Shown here in pieces: positions 55,647-62,807 of a stretch of DNA of 64,000 bases; positions within the stretch are counted from its first letter, which is position 1, and every line of letters begins with the position of its first letter. The stretch comes from Bog-756 sp963778165. GTDB taxonomy: Bacteria > Actinomycetota > Acidimicrobiia > Acidimicrobiales > RAAP-2. Where the stretch lies: positions 62,001-126,000 of the forward strand of contig CAVZTE010000004.1 in assembly GCA_963778165.1 (NCBI GenBank), given 5' to 3'. The position numbers were made by a program, and so were the translations under genes. Below the pieces are notes generated by a model. It did not search any database. It was given only the letters and a program-made list of their open reading frames with translations, and was not told the origin of the DNA.

Positions 55647-56909
55647 TCACGAGCACTCGACCAGGCGACCGGCGGTCAGCTCGGCGTAGATGTCGCGCAG
55701 CAGATGGGCGGCCCGGGCCCAGGTGTAGCGCCGGGCCCGGATGACCGCCCCGGTGGCCAACCGCTCGGACAGCAGGGGCTCGGCCAGGATCTGACGCACC
55801 CAGGCGGCGAAGGACTCGGGGGCCGGGTCCTCCACCAGGTAGCCGGTCCGACCATGGTCGATGAGGCTCCGGAGTCCGCCTACGTCCGAGGCCACCACCG
55901 GCGTGCCGCAGGCCGCCGCCTCCAGCGCCACCAGGCCGAAGGACTCCGACCGGCTGGGGACCAGGCAGACATCGGCGGCCCGGTAGTAGGTGGAGAGCAG
56001 TTCGTGGGGTTGGGGAGGCACGAACAGCACCCGCTCCTCGAGGCCGGACCGCTCCACCAGGGTGGCCAGCCGCTCCAACTCGGCCTCACCCTGGGGGCCG
56101 CTCGGGCCCCCTACCACCACCAGACGGGCGTCGGGATAGTCGGCACTCAGGTGATCCAGGGTGCGGATGGCCACCGACACCCCCTTGAGGGGCTGGATCC
56201 GGCCCACGAAGAGGAGCAGGGGCCCCGGCTCGGACAGGGACAGGGCCCGGCGGGCCTGGGCCCTGTCGCCCGGGGCGAAGAAGGCGTGGTCGACCCCGGG
56301 GGCCACGATCCGGATGCGGGAGGGATCGGCGTGATAGAGGTCGGTGATCTGGGCGGCTTCCACCGAGCAGGAGGCCAGGACGGTGTCGGAGCACCGGATG
56401 ATGGCGGCTTCGGCCTCGGCCCGGCGGTGGGGGTCGCCGGCCTCCACCTCTTCGGGGCTGGCCTCGGCCTTGACCCGGTCCAGGGTGTGGAAGGTGGAGA
56501 CCAACGGCAGGTTCATCTGGTGCTTGATCAGGTGCCCGGCCACGCCGCTCAGCCAGTAGTTGGCATGGACGGCGTCGAACGGCAGGTCTTCGTCGGTGCC
56601 GAAGCCGACCGGGGTCCTCATGGCCTTCAGGACCCCGTCGGCGAACTCCTCGACCACTCCGGGCAGGGCCTCTTTGGCCATGGGGACGGGGGGTCCGGCC
56701 GACACATGGTGCACCCGGAAGCCGGGCTCGATGTTGACGGTGGTGGGCAGGTCATCGGCCCAGGCCCTGGTGAACACGTCGCACTCCACGCCGACCCGGG
56801 CCAGAGCCGAGGAGAGCTCGCGCACGTAGACGTTCATCCCGCCCCCGTCCCCGGTGCCCGGCTGGGCCAGGGGAGACGTGTGCAACGAAAGAACAGCTAG
56901 GCGCCTCAT
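55647..56909 (-). CDS. mshA: D-inositol-3-phosphate glycosyltransferase (mycothiol synthesis)
   Basis: GT-B enzyme joining UDP-GlcNAc to 1D-myo-inositol 3-phosphate, the first step of mycothiol. The 420-residue protein starts LSLHTSPLAQPGTGDGGGMN and continues VYVRELSSALARVGVECDVF. It has LFVGRIQPLKGVSVAIR and the C-terminal PSRSESFGLVALEAAACGTP that contacts the nucleotide sugar. All are typical of MshA rather than general GT4 enzymes. TAGGCT lies nine bases before the ATG, suggesting a leaderless message. Confidence 0.94.
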   Translation of the reverse strand: MRRLAVLSLHTSPLAQPGTGDGGGMNVYVRELSSALARVGVECDVFTRAWADDLPTTVNIEPGFRVHHVSAGPPVPMAKEALPGVVEEFADGVLKAMRTPVGFGTDEDLPFDAVHANYWLSGVAGHLIKHQMNLPLVSTFHTLDRVKAEASPEEVEAGDPHRRAEAEAAIIRCSDTVLASCSVEAAQITDLYHADPSRIRIVAPGVDHAFFAPGDRAQARRALSLSEPGPLLLFVGRIQPLKGVSVAIRTLDHLSADYPDARLVVVGGPSGPQGEAELERLATLVERSGLEERVLFVPPQPHELLSTYYRAADVCLVPSRSESFGLVALEAAACGTPVVASDVGGLRSLIDHGRTGYLVEDPAPESFAAWVRQILAEPLLSERLATGAVIRARRYTWARAAHLLRDIYAELTAGRLVECS

Positions 56910-56918
56910 GCGCCGATG

Positions 56919-56924
56919 AGCCTA
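56919..56924 (-). promoter_or_regulatory. -10 box TAGGCT for mshA
   Basis: Minus-strand TAGGCT ends nine bases before ATG 56909 and fits the leaderless pattern used elsewhere in the window. Confidence 0.4.
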
Positions 56925-56938
56925 TCGGGACGACTGGT

Positions 56939-57463
56939 TCAGCCGACTGCCGCGGTGGACCCGCTCCGGCCCGAGCCGGCAGGGGCGCCGGAGGAGGCGC
57001 CGTTGGAGGAGGTCACGTCGGCGGCGGGCGCCTCGTCGTCGTGGTCGACAGGTGTCGCCACCCGCTGGCCCTCGGCCTGATCCTCGTTCTCGTGCCGGAA
57101 CGAGAGGTAGATCCGCATCATGGCCTGGCGCTGCTCTTCGGTCAGGTGGTGGTCGGCGAAGATATGGCGGGACAGGTCGGTGTCCCCGTCGGGCCGGTCG
57201 AGGATGCCGGCCTGGACGTAGAGGGTCTCGGCCGAGATGCGCAGAGCCTTGGCGATCTGCTGGAGGATCTCGGCCGAGGGCCGGCGCAGGCCCCGCTCGA
57301 TCTGGCTGAGGTAGGGGTTGGAGATGCCGGCCAGCTCGGAGAGCCGGCGCAGGGAGAGCCGGGCCGAGCTGCGCTGCTCGCGGATGAACGATCCGAGCTC
57401 GTTGAACCGTTCGGGCAGCTCTTTGACGAACTGGGTGCCCTCGGCCCTCATCGGCTCCTTCAC
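56939..57463 (-). CDS. XRE-family transcriptional regulator
   Basis: A 174-residue protein with a helix-turn-helix at about 21-82 (LGSFIREQRSSARLSLRRLS, then ISNPYLSQIERGLRRPSAEI), a good Cro/CI-type domain. The middle (HIFADHHLTEEQRQAMMRIY) is helical, and the last ~45 residues are Asp/Ser/Gly-rich and probably disordered. GTG 57463 overlaps the stop of the RsiG-like gene by four bases, so the two are coupled. Targets unknown. It resembles mycobacterial Rv0474-type regulators. Confidence 0.85.
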   Translation of the reverse strand: MKEPMRAEGTQFVKELPERFNELGSFIREQRSSARLSLRRLSELAGISNPYLSQIERGLRRPSAEILQQIAKALRISAETLYVQAGILDRPDGDTDLSRHIFADHHLTEEQRQAMMRIYLSFRHENEDQAEGQRVATPVDHDDEAPAADVTSSNGASSGAPAGSGRSGSTAAVG

Positions 57464-58002
57464 GTCAGGAGGCCGTCCACCGTGGCGCGTCCGGTCTTGT
57501 GCCGGGCCACCAGCTCGGCCTGGAGGGTGTCGATGCGCAGGTGCAGGGCGCGGCGGTCCAGCGAGACCCGGTTCTCCAGGGCCTCCAGCCGGCCGGCCAG
57601 CTCCCGGAGGTCAGCAGGCTCCATCTCCGCCAGGTCACCGATCTCGTCGACCCCGAGCACGGCGTCCAGATCGGTGGTGAGGTCTGATGCCTCGGTGTCG
57701 GGAGCCAACAGCATGGGAAGGTGCTCGGGCCCCGGCGGGCGGCCCGGTCCGGCCGAGAGGATGCCGGGCAGGTCCTCGACCAGGGAGGACAGGTCGAGGG
57801 ACCCGTCGGAGCCGTAGTGATCGAGGTAGGCGTGGACGATATCGAGTCGGCCCTGGACCAGCCGACGCAGGTAGGAGAGCCCGACCTCGGCCTGCTGGCA
57901 CTCGGTGCGCATGGCCCGGATCTCCTCCAAGGACCTGTCGTCGATGCCGTCGAGGTACGGGCTGGTCAGTATGCGGTCGAGGTCTTCTCGGGGGCTAGGC
58001 AT
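57460..58002 (-). CDS. RsiG-like c-di-GMP-binding protein (putative anti-sigma factor)
   Basis: A 180-residue, largely helical protein. In Streptomyces, RsiG binds cyclic di-GMP through a motif E-x3-S-x2-R-x3-Q-x3-D on each of two antiparallel helices and, when liganded, holds the sigma factor WhiG. Here the first helix has Glu39, Ser43, Arg46, Gln50 and Asp54, an exact match. The second has Glu143, Ser147, Arg150, His154 and Asp158, with His for Gln. A Gly/Pro-containing linker of ~85 residues separates them. ATG 58002 overlaps the sodX stop by eight bases. No sigma-factor gene is in the window, so its partner is unknown. Confidence 0.82.
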   Translation of the reverse strand: MPSPREDLDRILTSPYLDGIDDRSLEEIRAMRTECQQAEVGLSYLRRLVQGRLDIVHAYLDHYGSDGSLDLSSLVEDLPGILSAGPGRPPGPEHLPMLLAPDTEASDLTTDLDAVLGVDEIGDLAEMEPADLRELAGRLEALENRVSLDRRALHLRIDTLQAELVARHKTGRATVDGLLT

Positions 58003-58468
58003 CAGGACCGATGGTACTCCCCCACCACGGCCCAAGGCCGCTGCGACCAGCCGGCGCATATCGGTAGACCGCCCGTCCCACCATGGCGGACCGGGGAAGG
58101 GGGCCGAAGGTGCGGCTGTCGGTGCTGGCGGCCGCATGGTCACCGGCAACCTCGATGGTGCCCCGGCCGTGGTGGACGGCAGCCACCCTCTTGATGAGGA
58201 TGCGGTCGGGGTGTCGGGGGTCACGTACGGCCACCACCGCTCCCGGTCGGGGCCAGGGCTGAGGGCCCCACGGCAGGCCCACCACCACCAGCCGGTCCCC
58301 CGCCGACAGGGCCGGCTCCATGGACGAGCCCACCACCTCGACCCGGCGGATCGCCCGCCGCAATCCCTGGGCCACCACGACGGTGGACGCCACGGCCAGA
58401 GCAGATCGGAACAGGGCCCGACCCGATGGCACTACCACCCTCTGCAGGGGCGCGACCTGGGCAACCAC
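57995..58468 (-). CDS. sodX: Nickel-type superoxide dismutase maturation protease (S26 family)
   Basis: Signal-peptidase-like protease expected to remove the SodN leader so that the nickel hook can form. The 157-residue protein has the S26 Ser in VVGSSMEPALSAGDRLVV (Ser49) and the Lys in ILIKRVAAV (Lys93), then EVAGDHAAASTDSRTFGPLP. A hydrophobic stretch at ~18-33 may anchor it. Divergent from sodN with a 114-bp shared upstream region, the arrangement usual for this pair. GTG 58468 has no obvious ribosome site. Confidence 0.9.
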   Translation of the reverse strand: MVAQVAPLQRVVVPSGRALFRSALAVASTVVVAQGLRRAIRRVEVVGSSMEPALSAGDRLVVVGLPWGPQPWPRPGAVVAVRDPRHPDRILIKRVAAVHHGRGTIEVAGDHAAASTDSRTFGPLPRSAMVGRAVYRYAPAGRSGLGPWWGSTIGPDA

Positions 58469-58503
58469 CCGGGCCGCCAGGTTCGCCGCCTTCTGATCCT
58501 GGG

Positions 58504-58509
58504 TAAGGT
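58504..58509 (+). promoter_or_regulatory. Candidate sodN -10 box
   Basis: TAAGGT fits TANNNT and would give a leader of about 65-70 nt to the sodN ATG. No Nur-type nickel operator was recognised in the sodX-sodN gap. Confidence 0.3.
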
Positions 58510-58582
58510 GAGCGCGGACGACAGCATGATCAAGTCTGTCCCAGAAGTCCCCCCTGACCCACCGAAAAAAGGAGTCCCGTCA

Positions 58583-58999
58583 ATGCGCATTGCAGACCAC
58601 CTGCTGGCCGCCCTGGACCGTGTGTCCGCACCCGGCGTCGTACACGCTCACTGCGACCTGCCCTGTGGTGTCTACGACCCGGCTCAGGCCCGCATCGAGG
58701 CCGAGTCGGTCAAGGGAACCATCGAGAAGTACAACGCCTCTGACGACGAGGCCTTCAAGACCCGGGCCCTCTTCATCAAGGAAGAGCGGGCCGATCTGGT
58801 CAAGCACCACCTGTGGGTGCTGTGGACCGACTACTTCAAGCCCGAGCACCTGGAGAAGTACCCCCAGCTGCACGACCTGTTCTGGAAGGCCACCAAGAAG
58901 GCCGGCGACACCAAGAAGAGCACCGACGTGGCGGTGGCCGACGACCTGCTGGCCCAGATCGCCGAGATCGACAAGATCTTCTGGGAGACCAAGAAGTAA
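58583..58999 (+). CDS. sodN: Nickel superoxide dismutase
   Basis: Converts superoxide to oxygen and hydrogen peroxide. The 138-residue precursor has a 22-residue leader (ending GVVHA) followed by HCDLPCGVYDPAQARIEAES. After cleavage before His23 the nickel ligands would be His1, Cys2 and Cys6 of the mature protein. KHHLWVLWTDYFKPEHLEKY and IAEIDKIFWETKK complete the match with Streptomyces SodN. ATG 58583 is preceded by AAAAGGAG at suitable spacing; an in-frame ATG at 58527 would add a poorly supported extension. The cognate protease gene is divergent next to it. Confidence 0.97.
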   Translation: MRIADHLLAALDRVSAPGVVHAHCDLPCGVYDPAQARIEAESVKGTIEKYNASDDEAFKTRALFIKEERADLVKHHLWVLWTDYFKPEHLEKYPQLHDLFWKATKKAGDTKKSTDVAVADDLLAQIAEIDKIFWETKK

Positions 59000-59297
59000 C
59001 GTCTGAGCAGCGTTTTTTGCCGGTCAGGCAGGCCGTCGGTCGTAGGGATCGGCGGCCTGCTCGACTGAGCACCTGTCGTCCAGCGCCTACAGCATTCTCT
59101 CGGGGGCGTGGCCCTTCGGTGTCGTCGAAGTGGTGTGGTCGGCATCGCCTTGCGGCCTTTTCGGCACTCCTGACTTCCACCGACGGGATGTACCCGGCCA
59201 CCAGGGACGATGTCCGGGCCGGATGACCTGAGGCCCGACCGGCGCGGAGCGGATCGGTCACCGAACTCCACAGGGTCCGTGCCTAACATGGCATCCG
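59000..59297. other. Intergenic region after sodN
   Basis: Holds a T6 run (59013-59018) with only a weak stem before it, and an 8-bp inverted repeat (59028-59035 with 59053-59060, 17-base loop) that may help end the sodN transcript. TAACAT at 59284-59289 is the likely -10 of the next gene. No gene supported. Confidence 0.4.
59284..59289 (+). promoter_or_regulatory. -10 box TAACAT for the acetyltransferase gene
   Basis: TAACAT ends eight bases before GTG 59298, another leaderless arrangement, and no ribosome site is present. Confidence 0.45.
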
Positions 59298-59795
59298 GTG
59301 CTCATGAGCGACACATGGAAGCGTCTCCTGGTGCGCGCGGTGGCGCCCTCGCCCTGGCTCTCGGAGCCCTACCGCGCTGCGGTCCTGCGAGCCGGCGGCA
59401 TCCAGGTCGGCTCCGGGACGCGCATCAGGCCAGGGTCGGAGTTCGTGAGCAGCGCCGTGACCATCGGGACCCGCTGCTTCATCAACTCCTCGTGCGTGTT
59501 CGACCCCGGCTCGGCCCGTGTGACCATCGGTGACGAGGTCAACATCGGCGTCGGTGTGGTGCTGGTCGGGGTGGACCACGCCATCGGCCCGGCTGAACGG
59601 CGTGCCGGTGAGGACACCTCGGCGCCGGTCGTCGTGGGTGACGGCTGCTGGATCGGGGCCCGGGTCGTGGTGCTCCCCGGGGTGACCATCGCCCCGGGCT
59701 GTGTCATCGGGGCCGGCTCGATCGTCACGTCGGACACGGAGCCCAACGGGGTCTACCTGGGGGTGCCGGCTCGTTGGGAACGGTGGCTGACCTAG
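59298..59795 (+). CDS. Hexapeptide-repeat O-acetyltransferase (left-handed beta helix)
   Basis: A 165-residue protein with hexapeptide-type turns (GIQVGSGTRIRPG, VTIGDEVNIGVGVVL, VVVGDGCWIGARVVVLPGVT) and the closing VTSDTEPNGVYLGVPAR, as in maltose/galactoside and sugar acetyltransferases that use acetyl-CoA. The His in VGVDHAIG is in the right place for the catalytic base. The first ~30 residues are helical. Acceptor sugar unknown; no polysaccharide genes adjoin it. GTG 59298 or ATG 59304 could be the start. Confidence 0.85.
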   Translation: MLMSDTWKRLLVRAVAPSPWLSEPYRAAVLRAGGIQVGSGTRIRPGSEFVSSAVTIGTRCFINSSCVFDPGSARVTIGDEVNIGVGVVLVGVDHAIGPAERRAGEDTSAPVVVGDGCWIGARVVVLPGVTIAPGCVIGAGSIVTSDTEPNGVYLGVPARWERWLT

Positions 59796-59796
59796 T

Positions 59797-59812
59797 GACG
59801 CCTTCCGGCGTC
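59797..59812. terminator. Hairpin between convergent genes
   Basis: Perfect 6-bp stem GACGCC/GGCGTC with loop TTCC, lying between the ends of the acetyltransferase (59795) and DksA-like (59827) genes. It has no T run on either side, so it is a weak bidirectional terminator candidate. Confidence 0.4.
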
Positions 59813-59826
59813 CCCGCCCGGAGGAG

Positions 59827-60336
59827 TCAGTCGACCCCGCTCAGCGCCAGCTCGACGCACTCGCCGCAACTCTGATCCGTCGGGTCCTCGGCCAGGCGAT
59901 CATCCTGGATGGGTCGGCCGCAGTTGACGCAGCGACCGTAGGTACCGTCGTCCAAGCGGGCCAGAGCCGCATCCACCTGGTCGAGGACCGCCTCGACCTC
60001 GTCGATGGAGGCTTCCGGGGTGGTGGTCCCGGCCGGGGTAGCTGGTGCCGACGGTGGCGCCTGTTCTCTGTCGACCAGGGGTTGTTCGCCTTCCTGACCC
60101 TGGTCGAAGAACGGCGACTCCGCCTCGGCGGCCTCGTCGGTCGTGTCTACCTCGACCACCTCGACCAGGACGTCCACGTCGTCGATCGCGACCTCGTCGA
60201 CGACGTCCACCTCGTCGACCTCGTACCCTGCGTCCTCCGGTGGCAGCCCCGGTGACCCGCCCTCTTCCGACTCGGCGTCCAACGGGTGGTCGCGGTCCGT
60301 CAGGTGCTCAGGGTCCGTCAGGTTCCAACTGTCCAT
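59827..60336 (-). CDS. TraR/DksA-type zinc-finger protein with acidic N-terminus
   Basis: A 169-residue protein. The C-terminal part has DQVDAALARLDDGTYGRCVN and then CGRPI, with four Cys (CVNC and CGEC spaced by ~18 residues), the DksA/TraR C4 finger. Proteins of this kind may enter the RNA polymerase secondary channel. The N-terminal ~110 residues are strongly acidic (EVDEVDVVDEVAIDDVDVLV) and probably disordered, longer than usual. ATG 60336 is favoured because TACGAT (60345-60350, minus strand) lies eight bases upstream. Confidence 0.85.
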   Translation of the reverse strand: MDSWNLTDPEHLTDRDHPLDAESEEGGSPGLPPEDAGYEVDEVDVVDEVAIDDVDVLVEVVEVDTTDEAAEAESPFFDQGQEGEQPLVDREQAPPSAPATPAGTTTPEASIDEVEAVLDQVDAALARLDDGTYGRCVNCGRPIQDDRLAEDPTDQSCGECVELALSGVD

Positions 60337-60344
60337 GAGGGGGA

Positions 60345-60350
60345 ATCGTA
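60345..60350 (-). promoter_or_regulatory. -10 box TACGAT for the DksA-like gene
   Basis: Minus-strand TACGAT, eight bases before ATG 60336; probable leaderless mRNA. Confidence 0.5.
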
Positions 60351-60524
60351 CCGGTCGATCGGCCGTTCCCCGTAGGTGCCGGCGCAGGTGAGCAGGTCGG
60401 CCCGTTCGTGGCACCTACAATCGCCCGATGATCCGTCTGGCCAGGGAGATCTGCGTGCCCTGGGCGCCGGGTCCAGCCATCCCGGGCCCAGAGCGTTGAC
60501 CGGCAGGCTGGCTGGCTTGGCCGA

Positions 60525-61549
60525 ATGGCGATCCGGCCCCCGCCGGAAACCCACTGCTGGCCGCGGCCGCGGCCGGCACACTCTGCCTGGCGGCCGGCTT
60601 GCTGGCCGGATGCTCCTCCGGATCAGCCGCCGCCACACCGACCACGCCCACCGCCTACGTGGCCACCGGGGCCAGCGTGGCCAACCCCGGCGACACGGTG
60701 GCCGTGGTGGACACGGTGAATGCCCGGGTGCAACCCGGGATCATCACCGGAACCCTGCCGGCGGCTCTGGCGGTAACCCCCGACGGCAAGGACGTCCTGG
60801 TGGTCAACAAAGGCGTCGACACCATCTCGGAGATCGACGTGGCATCGGGGAAGGTCGTGGAGAACGCCACCGTGGGGCTCGAGCCCGACGCCGTGGCCGT
60901 CACCCCCGGGGGCACCATGGCGCTGGTGGCCAACTTCGGCGACAACACGGTGACCCCGGTTTCGCTCCCCTCCCTCCGGCCGGGAAAGCCCTTTGCGGTG
61001 GGCCGACAGCCCGTAGCGGTGGCTGTGTCACCCAAGGGGAATCTGGCCCTGGTGGCGAACTACGAGGACGGAACCGTGACCCCTGTCACCCTGCCCTCCC
61101 TGGCCGTGGGGTCGCCCGTCCCGGTCGGGGCCGAGCCCGCTGCCGTCTACATCGCCCCAGGTGGGGAGACCGCTCTGGTGGCCGACTTCCAGACCACCTC
61201 GGTCACCCCGATCGATCTGTCGACCATGGCACCCGGAGCAGCCATCGGCGTGGGCGGCAACCCCACGGGCATTGCCGGGGCTGCCGGATCCGATATCGCC
61301 TACGTGAGCGGCGGCGACAGCGTGACCCCGATCAACGTGGGGACTCTGGTGGCCGGCACGCCGATCAAGGTCGGGACCACCGCCGAGGCTCTGGCAGTGG
61401 CGCCGGGCGGTACGACGGCTTGGGTGTGCGGCACCAACGGTGTCCTCATCCATGTGGACCTGACCCGAGCGCGGGTGATCAGGCAGGTCACCGTGGGGAA
61501 CCAGCCCTCGGCCGTGGTCATCGCCACCGGTCGGGCGACTGCCGGCTGA
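60525..61549 (+). CDS. YVTN-type beta-propeller lipoprotein, with an apparent frameshift in the signal peptide
   Basis: From about 60542 the frame gives PLLAAAAAGTLCLAAGLLAG followed by CSSGSAAA, a textbook lipoprotein signal with lipobox LAGC, then ~300 residues of propeller. Repeats of about 40 residues carry phrases such as VTPDGKDVLVVNKGVDTIS, VTPGGTMALVANFGDNTVTP and VSPKGNLALVANYEDGTVTP. No ATG, GTG or TTG precedes the signal peptide in that frame (TGA at 60497). ATG 60525 is one base out; a sixth C in the CCCCC run at 60537-60541 would join them as MAIRPPAGNPLL. TTG 60599 is in frame but would cut off the signal. Likely surface-anchored; function unknown. Confidence 0.75.
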
Positions 61550-61594
61550 GGGCGTCGACCTGGCGGGCACTCAAGGCGGACAGGAGCGGACGGT

Positions 61595-62291
61595 TCAGGT
61601 GTCCACCGGCGCCTGGAGCACCACGAACAAGACGTCCCGGCGTTTGGTGAAGCCGAGCCGCTCATAGAGCCGGATGGCGCCGGCATTCTCGCTGGCGGCG
61701 TGGAGGATGGGAACTGCTCCCCGGCCCTCCACCGAGGTGACCACGGCCCGCACCAGGAGTTCTGCGAGCCCCTGGTGACGGTGGGCCGGGTCGGTGGCCA
61801 CCGCGCTCGACCTCCACATAACCGGGCGGTTGCAGGCGCTCACCGGCCATGGCCACCAGTCGTCCCTCACGGCGAATACCCAGGTAGCCCCCGAACTCGA
61901 TGGTGCGGGCCACGAACGGTCCGGGCTGGGTCTCCGCCACCAGGGACAGCATGTCAGGAACGTCACGTTCTCCCAGGGGTAGCGGGGTGTCGGGCTGCGT
62001 CACCTCGATGGTGGGTGGAGCGAGCTGTTGGCAGACCATCTGAACGCCCGGCAGCTCGCGGAGGACCCGCCAGCCTGCGGGGGGACGACCAACCACGCCG
62101 GTGAGGGCCACGATGCCTCCGCTGCCAGTCATCTCGGCCAGGTCCCGCCAGTGGTCCTGGCCCGGAGGCTCGGGGAACGCACCGAACGGCGAGACGTCCG
62201 GGTGGAAGCGTGCCGCCAGCGGCGTGACCGTACCGAGCGTCTGACAGGGACCGGCGAGTGTCCACCACACGGGATTGTCGAGTTCGGACAC
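61595..62291 (-). CDS. GNAT-family N-acetyltransferase, interrupted by a one-base frameshift
   Basis: The N-terminal ~160 residues run from GTG 62291 (SELDNPVWWTLAGP) to GYVEV at about 61810. The acetyl-CoA-binding core (AVATDPAHRHQGLAELLVRA, then SENAGAIRLYERLGFTKRRD) is in the next frame down to 61595. Dropping one base near 61804-61812 joins them as GYVEVSAVATDP. Repaired length is ~232 residues, with the R/Q-x-x-G-x-G/A loop as HRHQGLA. The start is supported by CAGGAG nine to ten bases upstream. Acceptor unknown. Convergent with the YVTN gene. Confidence 0.75.
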
Positions 62292-62444
62292 AGGGGCCTG
62301 CTCCTGGGCTGATCGATCCGACACAGGCCAGATCTTCGCGCTCGAGCGGGAGGTGCCGGCAGGAGGCCCACCGTGCCGTCGACCCATCCGATCACTCGGC
62401 GGCACCCTCCGATTGTTCCGTCCGATCACCAGGGGCGGAGCCGA

Positions 62445-62450
62445 TACGCT
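62445..62450 (+). promoter_or_regulatory. -10 box TACGCT for tRNA-Lys
   Basis: TACGCT ends seven bases before the first base of the tRNA, in keeping with the spacing of other promoters here. Confidence 0.4.
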
Positions 62451-62457
62451 CCTCGGC

Positions 62458-62533
62458 GGGCCGTTAGCTCATCCGGTAGAGCAGGGGACTTTTAATCCCA
62501 AGGTGGCGAGATCGAGACTCGCACGGCCCACCA
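62458..62533 (+). tRNA. tRNA-Lys (anticodon TTT)
   Basis: 76 bases including the encoded CCA. The acceptor stem GGGCCGT/ACGGCCC is perfect, the D-arm GCTC/GAGC pairs, the anticodon loop is CTTTTAA (UUU, Lys), and the T-stem GCGAG/CTCGC is perfect. Two oddities: position 54 is A instead of T, and the top pair of the anticodon stem (27-43) is G-A. Assigned by folding by hand. Confidence 0.9.
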
Positions 62534-62807
62534 GTTCTCACCGGTTGCCCACCGGCTGACCACAAGCGATGCGCTCATCGGGGCACGACGGTGATCGCGC
62601 AGTGAAAGCCGGGTGGGGGACGTACGGATTACCCACTGGTTGCGCAATCGACATAGACCTCGCTCAGGTTCTCACCTTCGTCAACCCACCAGTGCACCTG
62701 ATGTCTCGTTGACACTGAATGTGAATCCTTGACTGCACAACGTGACCTTTCAGGCAATGTCGTTGTATTTAAGTTTTTGGTGCTGACAGCCAGGGCATCG
62801 TCGTTTT
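62534..62807. other. AT-richer intergenic region before the repeat protein
   Basis: 274 bases without a supported gene, noticeably richer in A and T than its surroundings. TATTTA at 62766-62771 with GTGACC 18 bases before it is a possible promoter for the gene at 62808. Nothing else recognised. Confidence 0.35.

Noticed and set aside
58527..58582. Longer SodN start at ATG 58527
   Set aside because: The extra 18 residues are Pro-rich and unlike SodN leaders; ATG 58583 has a good ribosome site and a leader of normal length.
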